From contig CAJFCV020000006.1 of assembly GCA_904066235.2 (NCBI GenBank), positions 7,192,001 through 7,256,000 of the forward strand: a DNA stretch of 64,000 nt. The letters run 5' to 3'. This document shows, one piece after another, positions 26,088 through 39,678 of the stretch. A program made the translations under genes and the position numbers. The DNA comes from Bursaphelenchus xylophilus (lineage: Eukaryota > Nematoda > Chromadorea > Rhabditida > Aphelenchoididae). Below the pieces are notes generated by a model. It was not told where the DNA came from. It saw nothing but the letters and a program-made list of their open reading frames with translations, and made no database searches. How positions within the stretch are numbered: position 1 is the stretch's first letter; the number at the start of each line of letters is the position of its first letter.

Positions 26088-28327
26088 ATGGTTAATGGGC
26101 TTATTCGATCCGGGGATAATGCTGATCTGACAAAAGAAAGAAGAGCCGCTACTTTTAACGTAAACGAACTCTCTGAATTTATTCATGGAGGAAAAGAAGT
26201 TCTGGCCAGGAGAAAAGAGATCCTCCAATTTGTGGAATCCAAACCAGAATTCAAACAAGAGATTCCCATCGAATTCTTGAGTCGAGAACAGAGATACGAA
26301 CAGCAAGCAAAGAATGCTGTCGCGATGACAGAATATGCGACAGATGTCATCGACGGCAGTGACTTCTTTGGAGAGGGGATGTATTATCAACAGTAAGTAC
26401 ACGAAATATTTTACATTGTTCAGATTGATAATGGGCCGAGATTTGCATGCCTTATCCCTTCATTACGTCATGTTTCTTCCGACCATTCAAAATCAAACCA
26501 CCGAAGAACAACTGGATAAATGGCTGGGCCTTGTAATTACTCGAGGGATTTCTGGGACTTATGCCCAGACTGAACTGGGTCATGGAACTAACCTCAGTCA
26601 GCTCGAGACTACGGCCACCTATGATCCCAAGACTGAAGAGTTTGTCATCCATTCGCCTACTGTGTCAGCTGCCAAATGGTGGCCAGGAGCATTGGGAAAA
26701 TCCTCAACTCATGCTATCGTTATGGCTCAACTTATCACTGGAGGACAGGGATACGGACCCCACCCTTTCATCGTCCAGCTCAGAGATCTCGAGAATCATA
26801 AACCTTTGAAAGGGATTACGGTAGGGGATATTGGACCCAAACTGGGCATCAACGGATCGGATAACGGGTTCCTTTTGTTCAACAATTATCGTATTCCCAG
26901 GGAAAATATGTTAATGCGACATGCCAAAGTGACAAAAGAAGGGAAATACATTCATCCCAAACATCAAAAACTTGGCTATGGATCAATGGTTTTTGTGAGA
27001 TCAATAATGATCAGAGATCAGTCTTTGCAACTGGCTGCTGCTTCGACCATCGCCACAAGATATTCGGCCGTCAGAAGACAAGGAGAACCTGTTCCTGGGT
27101 AGGACTAGTCAAGACTGATCTTAATCTCTTATGTTTTAGAAAGGGAGAAGTCCAGATCCTGGATTACCGTACCCAACAACTCCGGATTATTCCACAGATC
27201 TCCAAAACACTGGCTTTCCTATTTGCGGCCTCAGAAGTGCGTGATCTTTATCTGAAAGTCACAGAACAGCTCTCGGATGGGAATGTTGAATTACTCCCGG
27301 AACTCCATTCTCTCTCTTCAGGCCTCAAATCTGTAGTTTCTTGGGAAGTTGCGCAAGGGATCGAGCAATGCAGACTCGCTTGTGGAGGACATGGATACTC
27401 TCAGGCCAGTGGATTCCCTGAAATATATGCATATGCAGTGGGTGGATGTACATATGAGGGAGAAAATATTGTCATGCTTCTTCAAGTTGCAAGGTAAACA
27501 TTGATCTCGGAGCATATTTATTTTACTTTAGGCAGTTACTGAAGTCGGTTACAAAATTCAAGTCAAGCACAGCAAAATTGGCCGAGATCGATGGGTATCT
27601 CGGTAATCCTGCTGTTTCTCAAACTTCATTCCATGGATTAAATGGATTAATTCCTCAGGTTCTGATCAACGACTTTGAGGAAGTCGCAAGGAAACAGGTA
27701 CTCTTAACCATATATTAGTCATTCTTTGATAGATATTCGGCGTTTGGGACCGTTTTGAATCGCTGAAAAAGTCATTATCCGAGAGTGAGGCCTTTAATAA
27801 GGTCTCCATCGACCTTTGCCGCGCTTCAAGATGGCATGTTAAGGCTTATTTGGTAAAGAATTTCTTTTCCTACATCAGCCGATTCCAAGGATCAGCCCGG
27901 ATTAAGGAGATCCTCCTGGATTTAGCGAGTCTCTATGCTCTGGATCAGATTTCCGCTGGATTATCGCACTTTTTACGAGTAAGTAATACAATAGACGCGA
28001 AATGTTTTCCGAAACCAATTCCAATGGATCGTAAACTTAATGAATTCCCCTTTCCAGGATGGATATTACTCTCAGGGTCAGGCCGATCAAGTCAAACTCT
28101 CCATCGAAACTTTATTGGAACGTCTTCGCCCGGAAGCTGTAGCCATTGTCGATTCCTTCGATTTTAGCGATCGAGAATTACATTCAGTTTTGGGAAGAAG
28201 AGATGGGAATGTTTATGAGAATCTCCTTAAATGGGCTCAGCAGTCTCAGTTGAACAGAGCCGATGTTCTCGATGCTTACCACAAATATCTGGGACCAATG
28301 ATGAAGGAAGGAAGGGCCAAATTGTAA
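26088..28327 (+). CDS. Peroxisomal acyl-CoA oxidase
   Basis: Six exons: 26088-26392, 26424-27098, 27140-27493, 27532-27697, 27733-27978, 28058-28327; 671 residues. It catalyses the FAD-dependent, H2O2-producing first step of peroxisomal beta-oxidation; nematode relatives also shorten ascaroside pheromone side chains. YAQTELGHGTNL is the FAD-binding/active-site motif; KWWPGALGKSSTHAIV and the CGGHGY segment are family marks. The C-terminus AKL is a type 1 peroxisomal targeting signal variant. Length and order match ACOX1-type enzymes; which of the many nematode acox genes it is cannot be told by eye. Confidence 0.95.
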
Positions 28328-28483
28328 GAAAAGACACCGGTTTATTGCTGAATATGTACAATAAGCGACTGAATGGCTGACAATTTTCTCCTTCTTGTTA
28401 ACAAATGTAACACATTAAGTATTAAGGGATAATATGTAATACTTGCAATTATGATAAAACTGTAACAAAGAAATGCAATAAAT

Positions 28484-28940
28484 CTAAATGAGTCCTTCTA
28501 TACTGGGTGGAGGTATGACTGGCAGATCTCTGGCGTTGTTTTCCTCGAGCTGAGGCCGGTATTCTCCATGATTCCTCCTTCGTTCTCGAATTCTATGAAT
28601 CCCGAGAAATGCCAAACCTCCCAAAATAACCAGTAGTACCTGTAATTAGCCGCATTTTATTGAAAGAAACATTGTACATAGAAATAGGTCACCGAGCCGA
28701 AATTGGCTGTTCTTAACCCCGATCACGCTCCCTTGTTTACTCAGTATTACGTAAACCTCCAGAAATAAAATCGTAAAACGAGAGTTTGTTGCGCAACGAA
28801 ACAAAGTGATGAAAATATAAAATATCAATGAAGAGACTCACAATTACGCCGATTACTATGACAACAACAACCCAGGCATCCAGACCGGTGGCCTCGGGCT
28901 TGGTTCGATTGGAACGCTCGGTGGTGGCGGCGATAGGCAT
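28484..28940 (-). CDS. crb-3: Short CRB3-type Crumbs protein
   Basis: Two exons, 28842-28940 and 28484-28639, give 84 residues. A short Ser/Thr/Asn ectodomain (NRT sequon) precedes a helix spanning the splice junction (WVVVVIVIGVIVVLLVILGG), then a basic juxtamembrane stretch (HRIRERRRN), a GEYRPQLEE motif comparable with the GTYxPS FERM-binding motif, and the C-terminus EGLI in place of ERLI. This is the layout of vertebrate CRB3; a CRB3-like gene is also known in C. elegans. No upstream ATG is in frame, so no signal peptide is evident. Upstream of the ATG the frame stays open through SECVDQFDSYPSP, so an unseen first exon is possible. Confidence 0.75.
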
Positions 28941-29300
28941 TGGAGACGGATACGAATCGAACTGATCAACGCATTCTGAGATTAGCCATGAACAGGAAGA
29001 GGAGGATGCCTAAAGGAGAACAATCGACTGACTCGCGACGCCCCGAGAATCGATAAAAGAGAGCAAACAGAAAAGAAAAGGAAAGTGCAGGTGAGTGCCT
29101 CAAGATTTCCGAGCCCAGCCCCCAGGCGAGAAGACCGCAAGAAAAGGAATTCCCCTCTGACCGTTGTCCACACCCACCCCTTGTAAGTAATCGCCCGCTT
29201 ATTATTTTATGTATTCCTCTCCCGGTTGAATCAAAAAACTTTATTAGACCAACAAAAAACCGTTTTCTGTAACAAAAAACAACTGGGAGAGGATGCTTTC

Positions 29301-31479
<2,179 letters not shown>

Positions 31480-31659
31480 CGTCAAAATAAATTAATTCAA
31501 CCTGAAAAGAAGCAAGTGTAACATTGCAATCATAAACATAGAGATGGCAAGGTAAATCCCGACATTTTCCGTAGATAACAACCTCAAATCCTGAGGAATT
31601 TAGGCCAAAACCCCTTGAATTTCCGCGTTTCAAAAAAAATAAAATTTCTGATGTAATTT

Positions 31660-31700
31660 CGCAAGCTGCGCCCCGACTTGCGTCATTTTATACGATGAAA
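31660..31700. repeat. Fragment related to the fold-back element arm
   Basis: AGCTGCGCCCC and ATTTTATACGAT, in this order and about the same spacing, also occur at the inner end of the fold-back element arms (40.15-40.2 and 40.41-40.46 kb). It lies between LAS1 and kars-1 and is probably a remnant of an old copy. Confidence 0.4.
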
Positions 31701-31784
31701 AAATCTGCTGATGTAGATCTATAATATATTTTTATGCGAACAGAGTTATATTATAGTGTTTTAACCGGTATCAAAAACAGTCAA

Positions 31785-33504
31785 TTACAACTTGAGATTG
31801 AGTGTTTCGGCGGACTGCCTTTCTGTCAGGCCCAGACTTGATTTTACTTCAACGGGATCCCATTCTTCATATCTTTTCTGTGGTTTCGCTTCTATTACCG
31901 AGAATATAGGTTTATTAGATGATTTACGAGTTACCTGATTTTTTAATGAGGGAATCCAAGCTGAGAATTTCATCGTCATTTCCCCTAACTTCGTCGATTT
32001 CCATAGGATTTGCTTTAATCTCCCATAAATTTATATATTCCTTCCTTTTCTCAGGAGATATCCTTTCCCCAAGTTCAAGTAGTCTAAAATAGTAAGCTAT
32101 CAGAGATGTGAGCCTTACTTAATAAAAACGTTTTTTGAGAAGAAATAGAGTCCTTCCAGAATATTTCCTATCAAAGATTTGAGATCATAATCTGAAAGTG
32201 AGATCTCTGAAGGGATAGGATAATATTAAGAAGTTGCACATACCACTAACAAACACCCTTTCAAGAAGCAGGGCACTCCAACCGGCGTATTGACTCTTTT
32301 CGAAGAAGCTGAGATCCGAATCAGAGCATAATTGGGTTACCTAAAGTAATATAAAAAAGATCGTCTACTAATACATACCTTGGTCAGTAACATCCCATAG
32401 CAATTACAATCTTCTAATAAGACTATCAATTGTTGCCAGAAGGTGACCAAAGCTGTTGGAATTTCCCAAACTCGGTTCTCCGTCTCAGCTAAACCGATAA
32501 AAAACAACGGAAGAGGAACTTACAACAATTATACGGAAACTTTGACTTTTCCATGTTTTGTTTTGAGAGAACAAACTTCTTCGTGATACCGGCAATAAAC
32601 AGACTGACCATGATAAATGTGATTTTGCACTTACTGGGGCTCTTCTTTTATCACATTTCTGAATCCTTCCATTGCACTCTGAAGTTTCTTTTCATTGGCC
32701 TTTTTTTCGGCTGCATCTTTTGATTTGCTCGTCATGACATTGCAATAATCAGTAACTAACCTCTTCAGTTCGTTTACTAATAAGGGATCCGAAACTTTCT
32801 TCTGAGTGGGGGGATCTGCCCCTGGAACTGTTAACGCAATCTCAACTGGCTGTTTCCAGTGCATTTCCTGAGCAAAAACAAAGTTATCAGTGTTATAACC
32901 TTACCCACAGCCAATTCCGACAGAAAAGAACACCGTTTCTGAGTTCATTTAGAGTTGGGAGATCAGCATGAGCAACACTGTGTCTCATTTGGACGATCCA
33001 GGGAGGAATGCCTATCTAAAAAACGATCAATGCACAAATTGTCCTACTTTGCTCGTTGCTGCGACCACGGATGTCAAAGGGCCGTCCTCTGATTGGCAGA
33101 TTTCGTTTAAATAATTCACAAATCTATATTATAACATTAAAAGAGAACAGTACACATTACCGTATCATTACTGTGCTGTAGATCATTTGTTTGTTGTAGG
33201 ACATATTGTGGTTACTATCTTGATTAGACATGTCAAATAAGATACCATTCACCACCAACTTGGTGAGTCTAATTACAATCGGTGTTAATGGATCAGATCT
33301 AAATAGAAATAAACGTGAAAAAAAAAATATCTACCGGAATTCCCACATATTCAGCACTTCCAGGACATCTTGCAGAACCGGAATATTATCCGTTGTGAGG
33401 TTATTCTTCACTATATTCCATTCAAACCTAAAAGAAGCATTACAAAAAAGGTTGCCTTACTCGGTGAATGGAACAATTGTTACCTCAGTTTTCCCTGGAG
33501 GCAT
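31785..33504 (-). CDS. LAS1L: LAS1-like pre-rRNA endonuclease subunit
   Basis: Twelve exons: 33461-33504, 33335-33427, 33161-33298, 33048-33123, 32905-33015, 32635-32867, 32524-32603, 32379-32488, 32244-32340, 32119-32206, 31935-32083, 31785-31891; 441 residues. LAS1 is the HEPN nuclease that cuts ITS2 during 60S ribosome maturation with Grc3/NOL9. The HEPN core shows the order seen in LAS1L: EFEWNIVKNNL, WEFRSDPLTPIVIRLTKLVV, then IPPWIVQMRHSVAHADLPTL, containing the catalytic RHxxxH motif (RHSVAH). The C-terminal half is less conserved. The gene runs toward kars-1, 306 bp away on the same strand. Confidence 0.88.
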
Positions 33505-33860
33505 TATCTCCACAGGTTAGGACAACTTGTCCGAAAAAATAAATTTTACAAAAAAAAATATTTATTTCTAATTATTTTTTCGAAATTGCATTTTGCCAGA
33601 CAAAATAACTCGTGATGGGAGCCAAAGCAAGGTGAGATTACATTTATAGAAGCAATCAAATAGTATCAAACACTGCAAGATATATTCTCTTTATGGCCAC
33701 AATGGTCAAAACTAAAAGGAATGTGAGATACGTATTGTGTTAATATGACATTATAAATAATAAGAGTTATACTTGTGAGTAAGAAAAGTTGGCTCAAGTT
33801 TTATTTCCCTTCACCTCACAACTGACGTGACCTCTTTTCTCTCTTTCCGCCTTGGATTTT
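33505..33860. promoter_or_regulatory. Shared 5' region of LAS1 (-) and the F-box gene (+)
   Basis: Two genes diverge from this 356-bp AT-rich interval, so it must hold both transcription starts or outrons. No individual motif is clear. Confidence 0.5.
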
Positions 33861-36320
33861 ATGGATGTTCCTCATCTGCATTGCTTATCCTGCTTCTTTT
33901 CTGAATGTTCTGTTCAAGAATGCCCCTTAACTTACTGCTCTAAATGTTACATTAAGCTTCATGAATGTAAATTGCAAGATCATGAAGAAAATATTTGCCT
34001 GGAGGCAAGCAAACGTTTAGGATAATCTCTATTGCAAACTTTCAGGCAAGCGTGCCGTGTCTTCTCTTCCAATATGGGTGTAAATCTGAAATCGCCCGGA
34101 AATCGATGGGATCCCACCTAAAATCATGTCCAGCAAGTGTAGTCAGGTGTAATTTTACATGGAGCCGACAGTTTCTGTCATTGGAAGCCAAACGTCTCTT
34201 CAAGAAAATTCATCGCGGACTCGCAAACTTTGATGAGACCCAAAAAGCACCAGAAAATTATATCGAATTAAGACTCGCCTTATTAGATCAACAAGTACTT
34301 TTTCGCTCTCTGAATTGTAAAAGAGAGGCGCGAGTCAGACAAAGGGATTTCATGAATCCTCAACATCCTATGTTGCCATTGCGTTATACGGTGATTAAAG
34401 ATGGATCAGAATCTAAAGAAAATGATAGCAGCGACGAAGAAGAAGATGCAAGGGTAAGTAATAATTACAGTTAATAAAGAATGAACAGCTTCGCAAACTG
34501 CATGCAAAAAGAAAGATCTTTGCGGGATGTTTACAATGCAAGATAGACCCGAGCGCACAACATCTCCACACCCTCGGTAATGTGAATACGGAATACGAGA
34601 TCTCTTCCAATGACAATAGAAACAGATTCTACACCAATTCAGTTCTTCCGCCTTTTCATCATGACTATGGGTTGTTTGTAGGTCACTGTTTAACCAGATA
34701 TTTCACGTTTATATTACTTTAGCTAAGTCTGGAGACGGATAAGGCGCCCCCAAAGACTTTACCGAACGAAATGAGAAAGCTGGTATATTTCTTTAGCTGT
34801 GATCGAGATATCCGACGGGACGAAGTGAATGATCATATACTTTACCATCAGACCTTGAGAGGATGCGATAATCATTACATTTGGTGTCCTTTTAACTGCG
34901 GGTTCGGGGTGTGTCTCTCTCAGAAGGGAGAATTACGGTAAGATAAAAAATATGACATAACTAATATGGATTAAGAATGGCTGAGAGACAAGATAACGTC
35001 GTATTTATTAGCAAAGGGTCTAGCTCCATGCCTGAGAGAGATTACAACCTAAATCTTGTCTTAAACGTCATCGCTTCCACAGTGCCCTTTTTGGATTCAG
35101 GACAACTTAATGCTCTGTCCTGTACGTGTAAATCTCTTCGGAACTTTCTTTTTCACAATTTTTTCGATCGAAGTATGGTTTATCCGATATGGGAAAAGAG
35201 TATTCAAGATGGGAAAATGTCATGGAGAATAAATAGCTTTGTAAGTAAAAGACATAGTAAATATTAGGGTTGTTAATTTGACAGAATTTTTCAAAATGAC
35301 GTCAAATTGCGTTAAATTGCCGTCGAGTATTTTTCGTCACCAAGCTCACGACCTAAGGTTGAGACCATTTTCGGGTAATTTTTGGCAACCTCCTTGGCCT
35401 CGGTCACGACCTAGGTTGCGAGTAAAGTGCAGAAAAAAAGAACGCGATTTTCGAAATCAGCACCCTCGAAAACCCAAATCGATTATTGTTAGAAAAATTC
35501 AAAAAATTACTTTTTAACACTGCATAAGAAAGAAGTAACAATCACAGAAAAATTAACAAAATTTTCGAAGTTAGTGACGGTCAATCTGTTCAGATGGTTC
35601 AGATGACAGGTCTAAGCCTTATCTTTGATTTTCCCGGGTTCCGGAATTGTCACTATTCCGCCATTCCGGAATTGTCCAAATTCCAGAAATGTCGCGGGGC
35701 TAATTTTTCTTACTGCGCTCTTTACCGGTACAAAAAATAGACTAAAGTTTGGTCTGGATGGTTCAATAGATTTTTTTACGAAATTTTTTATTATTCTCAC
35801 CCTGCAAAAATTTTAGTTTACTCCGAGGGCGACGCTCAGGTTTTGATGAAACTTGGCACAAATTAATCGTATTTTTTCTAACAATAAGACATATGCGAGA
35901 CTTTCACAAAAATTCAATTTTTTCTGCACAAAGTTGGCAAAGATATGGTCTAAAAGTGTTTTTCTCTCTGACCGCCCTCCGCGTTTCGGTGCTTTCTCGG
36001 CCCAAATATCGTCGAATATCTCGTCTGCCATAGCAAAGCGAAAGCTAATGAGAACCTCTTTTACGTACGCAATGTATTGTCTCATTGTACTGTATTACTT
36101 TTAGAAGTGCGCTTTCTCGAATGTTCAAACGGATCTGAGAAGATATTATAAAGCAGATTCGGGAGTATTAAATTCTCGGTTGGAGGATCACGTGACTCAA
36201 TGTACTTTCAAATCTGATGTCAACATCCCCAGTGGTGTCAAGAACTCGGTCTTATTATCTGAGATGAAGCAGTTGCCACCGTTGGCAGAATACTTGAAAC
36301 CCATAAATTTTAATGAATAG
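33861..36320 (+). CDS. FBXO30/FBXO40-like F-box protein with TRAF-type zinc finger
   Basis: Six exons: 33861-34004, 34046-34453, 34489-34677, 34723-34937, 34976-35240, 36105-36320; 478 residues. The N-terminus has a Cys/His-rich TRAF-like zinc finger (YGCKSEIARKSMGSHLKSCP), continuing RCNFTWSR as in FBXO30/40. A second Cys/His cluster follows (CDRDIRRDEVNDHI...CPFNCGFG), then an F-box (about residues 325-365; LNVIASTVPFLDSGQLNALS). It probably serves as a substrate receptor in an SCF ubiquitin ligase. The first intron must use a GC donor (GAG|GCAAGC), because read-through reaches a stop. The last intron is 864 nt and repeat-laden. Confidence 0.87.
35241..36104. repeat. Expanded intron with repeat-derived sequence
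   Basis: This intron of the F-box gene is 864 nt against 35-50 nt for its neighbours. It contains ACGACCTAAGG and ACGACCTAGG motifs near 35350-35410, small repeats of CCGGAATTGTC near 35640-35670, and near 35825-35870 a stretch like the end of the element in the ruvb-1 intron. Boundaries of the inserted material could not be fixed. Confidence 0.5.
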
Positions 36321-36445
36321 GATTATATACATTAACCGGAATATATACATACAATCATATTGTCTTCGGAGTATAAACAGGGCAAACTTATTTTTACGTT
36401 TTATTAATGTCTGCTTTAAAAACAAAGAGATGGGGAATGATAAAT

Positions 36446-36773
36446 TTATTCGGCATTGAAAGGCATGAGAAGAGTTCGAAGGCGGGAGAATATCTGTTCG
36501 TTGTCAATGACATTGTTGTAGGAAATCTGAGGACGAAGAAGAGGCCCATTGTCTGGCCGGAAAAGATTGCTGTACAACATTTTGATGGCTTGGGAACCGC
36601 GCGTTTTCTGGAGACCGGGGGACCTTCCGGACCTGAATAAGGCCCCTCGAATACACTCAACCATCAAAGGCATCAATAATATCACTAAAAATGAAAAATA
36701 AGACTCAATTAACGCAAGGATTATATATACAGTAATATCCAAAATCCTTACCGAGAAAAGATTTGGGGAACAT
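36446..36773 (-). CDS. Small secreted peptide precursor, unknown
   Basis: Two exons, 36752-36773 and 36446-36684, are joined by a textbook 67-nt intron (GTAAGG...TTTTTAG) and encode 86 residues. Splicing creates a signal peptide (MFPKSFLVILLMPLMVECIRG); unspliced, the frame differs. The mature part is short, basic and without Cys, with possible processing sites (SGR, QKTRG), and ends LMPFNAE. It could be a neuropeptide-like or other secreted peptide. It is divergent from the CLIK gene and tail-to-tail with the F-box gene. Overlapping plus-strand frames exist but lack a start, signal or splice context. Confidence 0.6.
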
Positions 36774-37137
36774 GTCCGTGAACACCGACGGCAAAGTAAC
36801 ATCCCTTGGCTTCTACGGCCCATATTTGAAGCCGCCTTCCAGATCCGCCTTTTCCGGATTAAATATTGGGAAATCCCCAAAAAATTGGGCCGAGATCTTT
36901 CACGTCGGATATAATCGATATGACGGTCTTGAACAAACAGAACGATCGAGATCTTGGCCTGTCCTTCCACCCACGGATTCGCGCGAAATCAGGGGAATCC
37001 GGGTCAGAGAAGCAAAGAAAAAAGAAGGCCGCGCACCGCCTCCCCAGGATTGGGAGGCCAAACATTCGAAGCCGAGAGAAGATAAGTCTGCAGATCAGTT
37101 GTTTGGACTCGTCCTGGACTAAAACCTGGTTGTCAGC
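36774..37137. promoter_or_regulatory. Divergent promoter region of the secreted peptide (-) and CLIK (+) genes
   Basis: The 364-bp interval separates two divergent starts. It is relatively GC-rich and open in several frames on both strands, but none has a convincing start plus splice context. No discrete site was recognised. Confidence 0.4.
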
Positions 37138-38688
37138 ATGGGTGAGGAAGTAAGTTCGTTTGTCAGTGTCTAGCCAATTAAGAGCCCCTCTGTTCTTGTC
37201 GAGATTATGTAATATTTAGTCATCAACAATAGTCAAAAAAAGAAATACGTAGTTTGCACGGATCACCTCAATCCAATTTAATCACCTCAAATCTGATAAA
37301 ATTTTAGGACAATGGCCCCGTCAGGAAGCCGAAGTGGTCTCTGGAACAACTTAAAGCCGGCCATACTTATCTTAGTATGCAAGCCGGGACCAATAGATTT
37401 GAGAGTCAGAAGGGAATGACTGCTCCTGGCATGCCGAGATGGAATATAACCAAGGACAAAAATGCTGGGTAAAGGAGAATTCCATATTGAGAAATATGTT
37501 TTGGAACATCATCGTAACATAAAAACGCTGACATAATTAACAATTTACAGATACATCGAGCCTGATCGCCGTTCCGAAGAAGTCCTCCGTGTCCAATGCG
37601 GAACCAATCTGTACGCATCACAAAAAGGACAAACGCCGATCGGAGCCAACCGGTCCCAGGTCCCCAGAGTCGTCTACAAGAAAGATTGGGAGACCATTCT
37701 GGATAAAGAAGGCGAGAAAATCCTACCAAAGCAATCTGGTGACTATGGTCTGGCTACCCAGTCTGGAGAAGTTTCGATGGGAACCCATCGTAATCAAGTG
37801 CCCAACATCCGTGGTCGGCTTCCCAATGACCGTCGCACTCACGGATTGTTGTGTTATCAATCAGGAACCAATATCTTTGCTTCCCAACAAGGAATGAACG
37901 CCCCTCCTGGAGTTGGTGCTGTTCGTCAAGCCACCACCGAGATTGAAGGTCTAGGTTTCAGGTAATCGAGAAAAATAGATGATGATGCAATTATCAGCAT
38001 ACATTATTTTGATCCTATACTTTAGCGAGGACAACCTCCGCCGAGGATCAGAATATACCCCATGGTACTCTGGCCAAAACAAGTTTGCCAACCAAAGTGG
38101 CACCGGAGGATTCTTAAAGGTCAGAGATGTGCTACCCCATACCCAAGTAAGTCATCCAGATATCTGAAAAGACCCGTTAGGGAGGCAAAGAGATTCCAGA
38201 AGAACAGAAACTCAAGTCTGAGGGACTGGTGCCACTTCAATCTGGTACGAACAAACTGGCCTCTCAACGCGGAATGACTGGGTTTGGCACACCCAGGAAT
38301 ACCTTGCTCAAAAATGGTTGGAAGAAAGAATGGTAAGGACAAAAACATGTGTATCTGATGTAACTCCTGTAGGGTCGAGGATTACGAAATCGCTCTCAAG
38401 GAATGGGAAGAAAACAAGCCCCCAGGATCTGCTGCTTCTAATTTGGAGCCTTATCAGAAACGAAAACCGGACGAATTTGAGGTAAATTAAGTATCCTTCG
38501 CGGGAACCAATAACTTTCAGGTCAAAGAAGAGAAAGTGGAGTCACCAAAGAGCGAGGAGCCACCAGTGGCTTCACCTCCACCACCAGCTGAGGAAGAAGT
38601 AAAGTCACCACAAGTACCTGAAGAAGAGGTAGAAGAGGAAGAAGAATACGAAGATGAGGAGGAGGAAGAAGAAGAGGAGGCAAGTTAA
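37138..38688 (+). CDS. clik-1: Calponin-like (CLIK) repeat actin-binding protein
   Basis: Seven exons: 37138-37149, 37308-37468, 37551-37961, 38026-38146, 38181-38332, 38373-38481, 38521-38688; 377 residues. Calponin-type repeats recur: [67 protein letters not shown] and [18 protein letters not shown]. There is no CH domain, so the layout matches UNC-87 and CLIK-1 of nematodes, which bundle actin in contractile cells. The C-terminus is a long Glu/Pro-rich acidic tail, unlike UNC-87. A GC-donor splice at 38680 to an acceptor at 38711 would exchange the last residues but would need a 32-nt intron, so I read through. Confidence 0.85.
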
Positions 38689-38850
38689 CGTTAATCTACG
38701 ACGTATTTCAGGAGTAAAACGAAGGACTTCAACGACAAATCAGCCAAGTCTCTCACATAACATTTGATCTTTTCAAACTTCATTGAAACGTAAATGAATA
38801 AAGATACTTTAACAATTTATGAACCAAAAAATTAACAAAACAATCAGAAC

Positions 38851-39460
38851 TTAGGCCTTCAAAGCATAGAGTCTCTTGGGAACAGTGGTGGCCTTGACAT
38901 GCTGTTTGTGGGTGCGGAGAGACAATTCGTGTTTGGTAAGAGCACGACGGAGAGCCCTGGTCTTCTTATGGCGGAGATCCTTGGGAACGTACTTCTTGTT
39001 CTACAAATTAAATGTGAGGTTAATAAAAATCCAAGTCGAATCACAAACCAAAACTTTCAAAAGAATTCATATTTTTGTCAAACATAAACTTTTCAAAAAC
39101 ATGGATAAACTGCACTTAATGAACGTCAAAAATGCTGTTAGCTTTCTGCATAGCCAATAATGAATGAAACTACAAACGCCTAAAAAGGCACAAAACTAAC
39201 CTTGTACAGTTTTCGCAAGTTCTCTCGTTGGGATTGGTTAACAACAGTCAAAACTCGAGCGATGTTCTTTCGGATAACATTGATCTTGGCCAATTTTGAG
39301 GTAGGACCAGCAGTGACCTTTGAGACCTAAAAGCAAAATAATTTAAATGCCTATTCATACATACCAGGATGTTGGCCAACTCGTTCTTCTGCTCTTCCAA
39401 AACCTGGAGAAGCTCTTCCTTCTTCTTTCCGCGGAGTTCAGTCGCCTTGGCCTTGGACAT
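38851..39460 (-). CDS. rpl-35: 60S ribosomal protein L35 (uL29)
   Basis: Three exons: 39365-39460, 39201-39326, 38851-39000; 123 residues, the exact family length. The sequence follows uL29: [20 protein letters not shown], then [20 protein letters not shown] and a basic tail [20 protein letters not shown]. It lines the polypeptide exit of the large subunit. TTTTTTACAG lies 9 bases before the ATG, a likely spliced-leader acceptor. Confidence 0.97.
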
Positions 39461-39678
39461 GTCTAAACCTGTAAAAAACGAATGGAAACTGATGCTGAGT
39501 AAAACAATAAAAACTTTGCAAAATCCGAGCAGCACAAACGTCATAAATGTAAAACAAAAACTTTAAAAATATTTTATAAAAATTCAAAGGCTTGAGAGAA
39601 AATTCTTTCTTTTACCGTACTTTTTTGATCTCACTTGTTTTCGTGGCGAGACACAGGGACACGACTTGTACTCTTTTT

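Noticed and set aside
36407..36640. 77-codon plus-strand open frame
   Set aside because: It is antisense to the spliced minus-strand gene that has a signal peptide and a textbook intron.
36763..37122. 119-codon plus-strand open frame upstream of the CLIK gene
   Set aside because: No initiation context or splice link to the CLIK start; the region is GC-rich and open in several frames, and is better explained as a divergent promoter.
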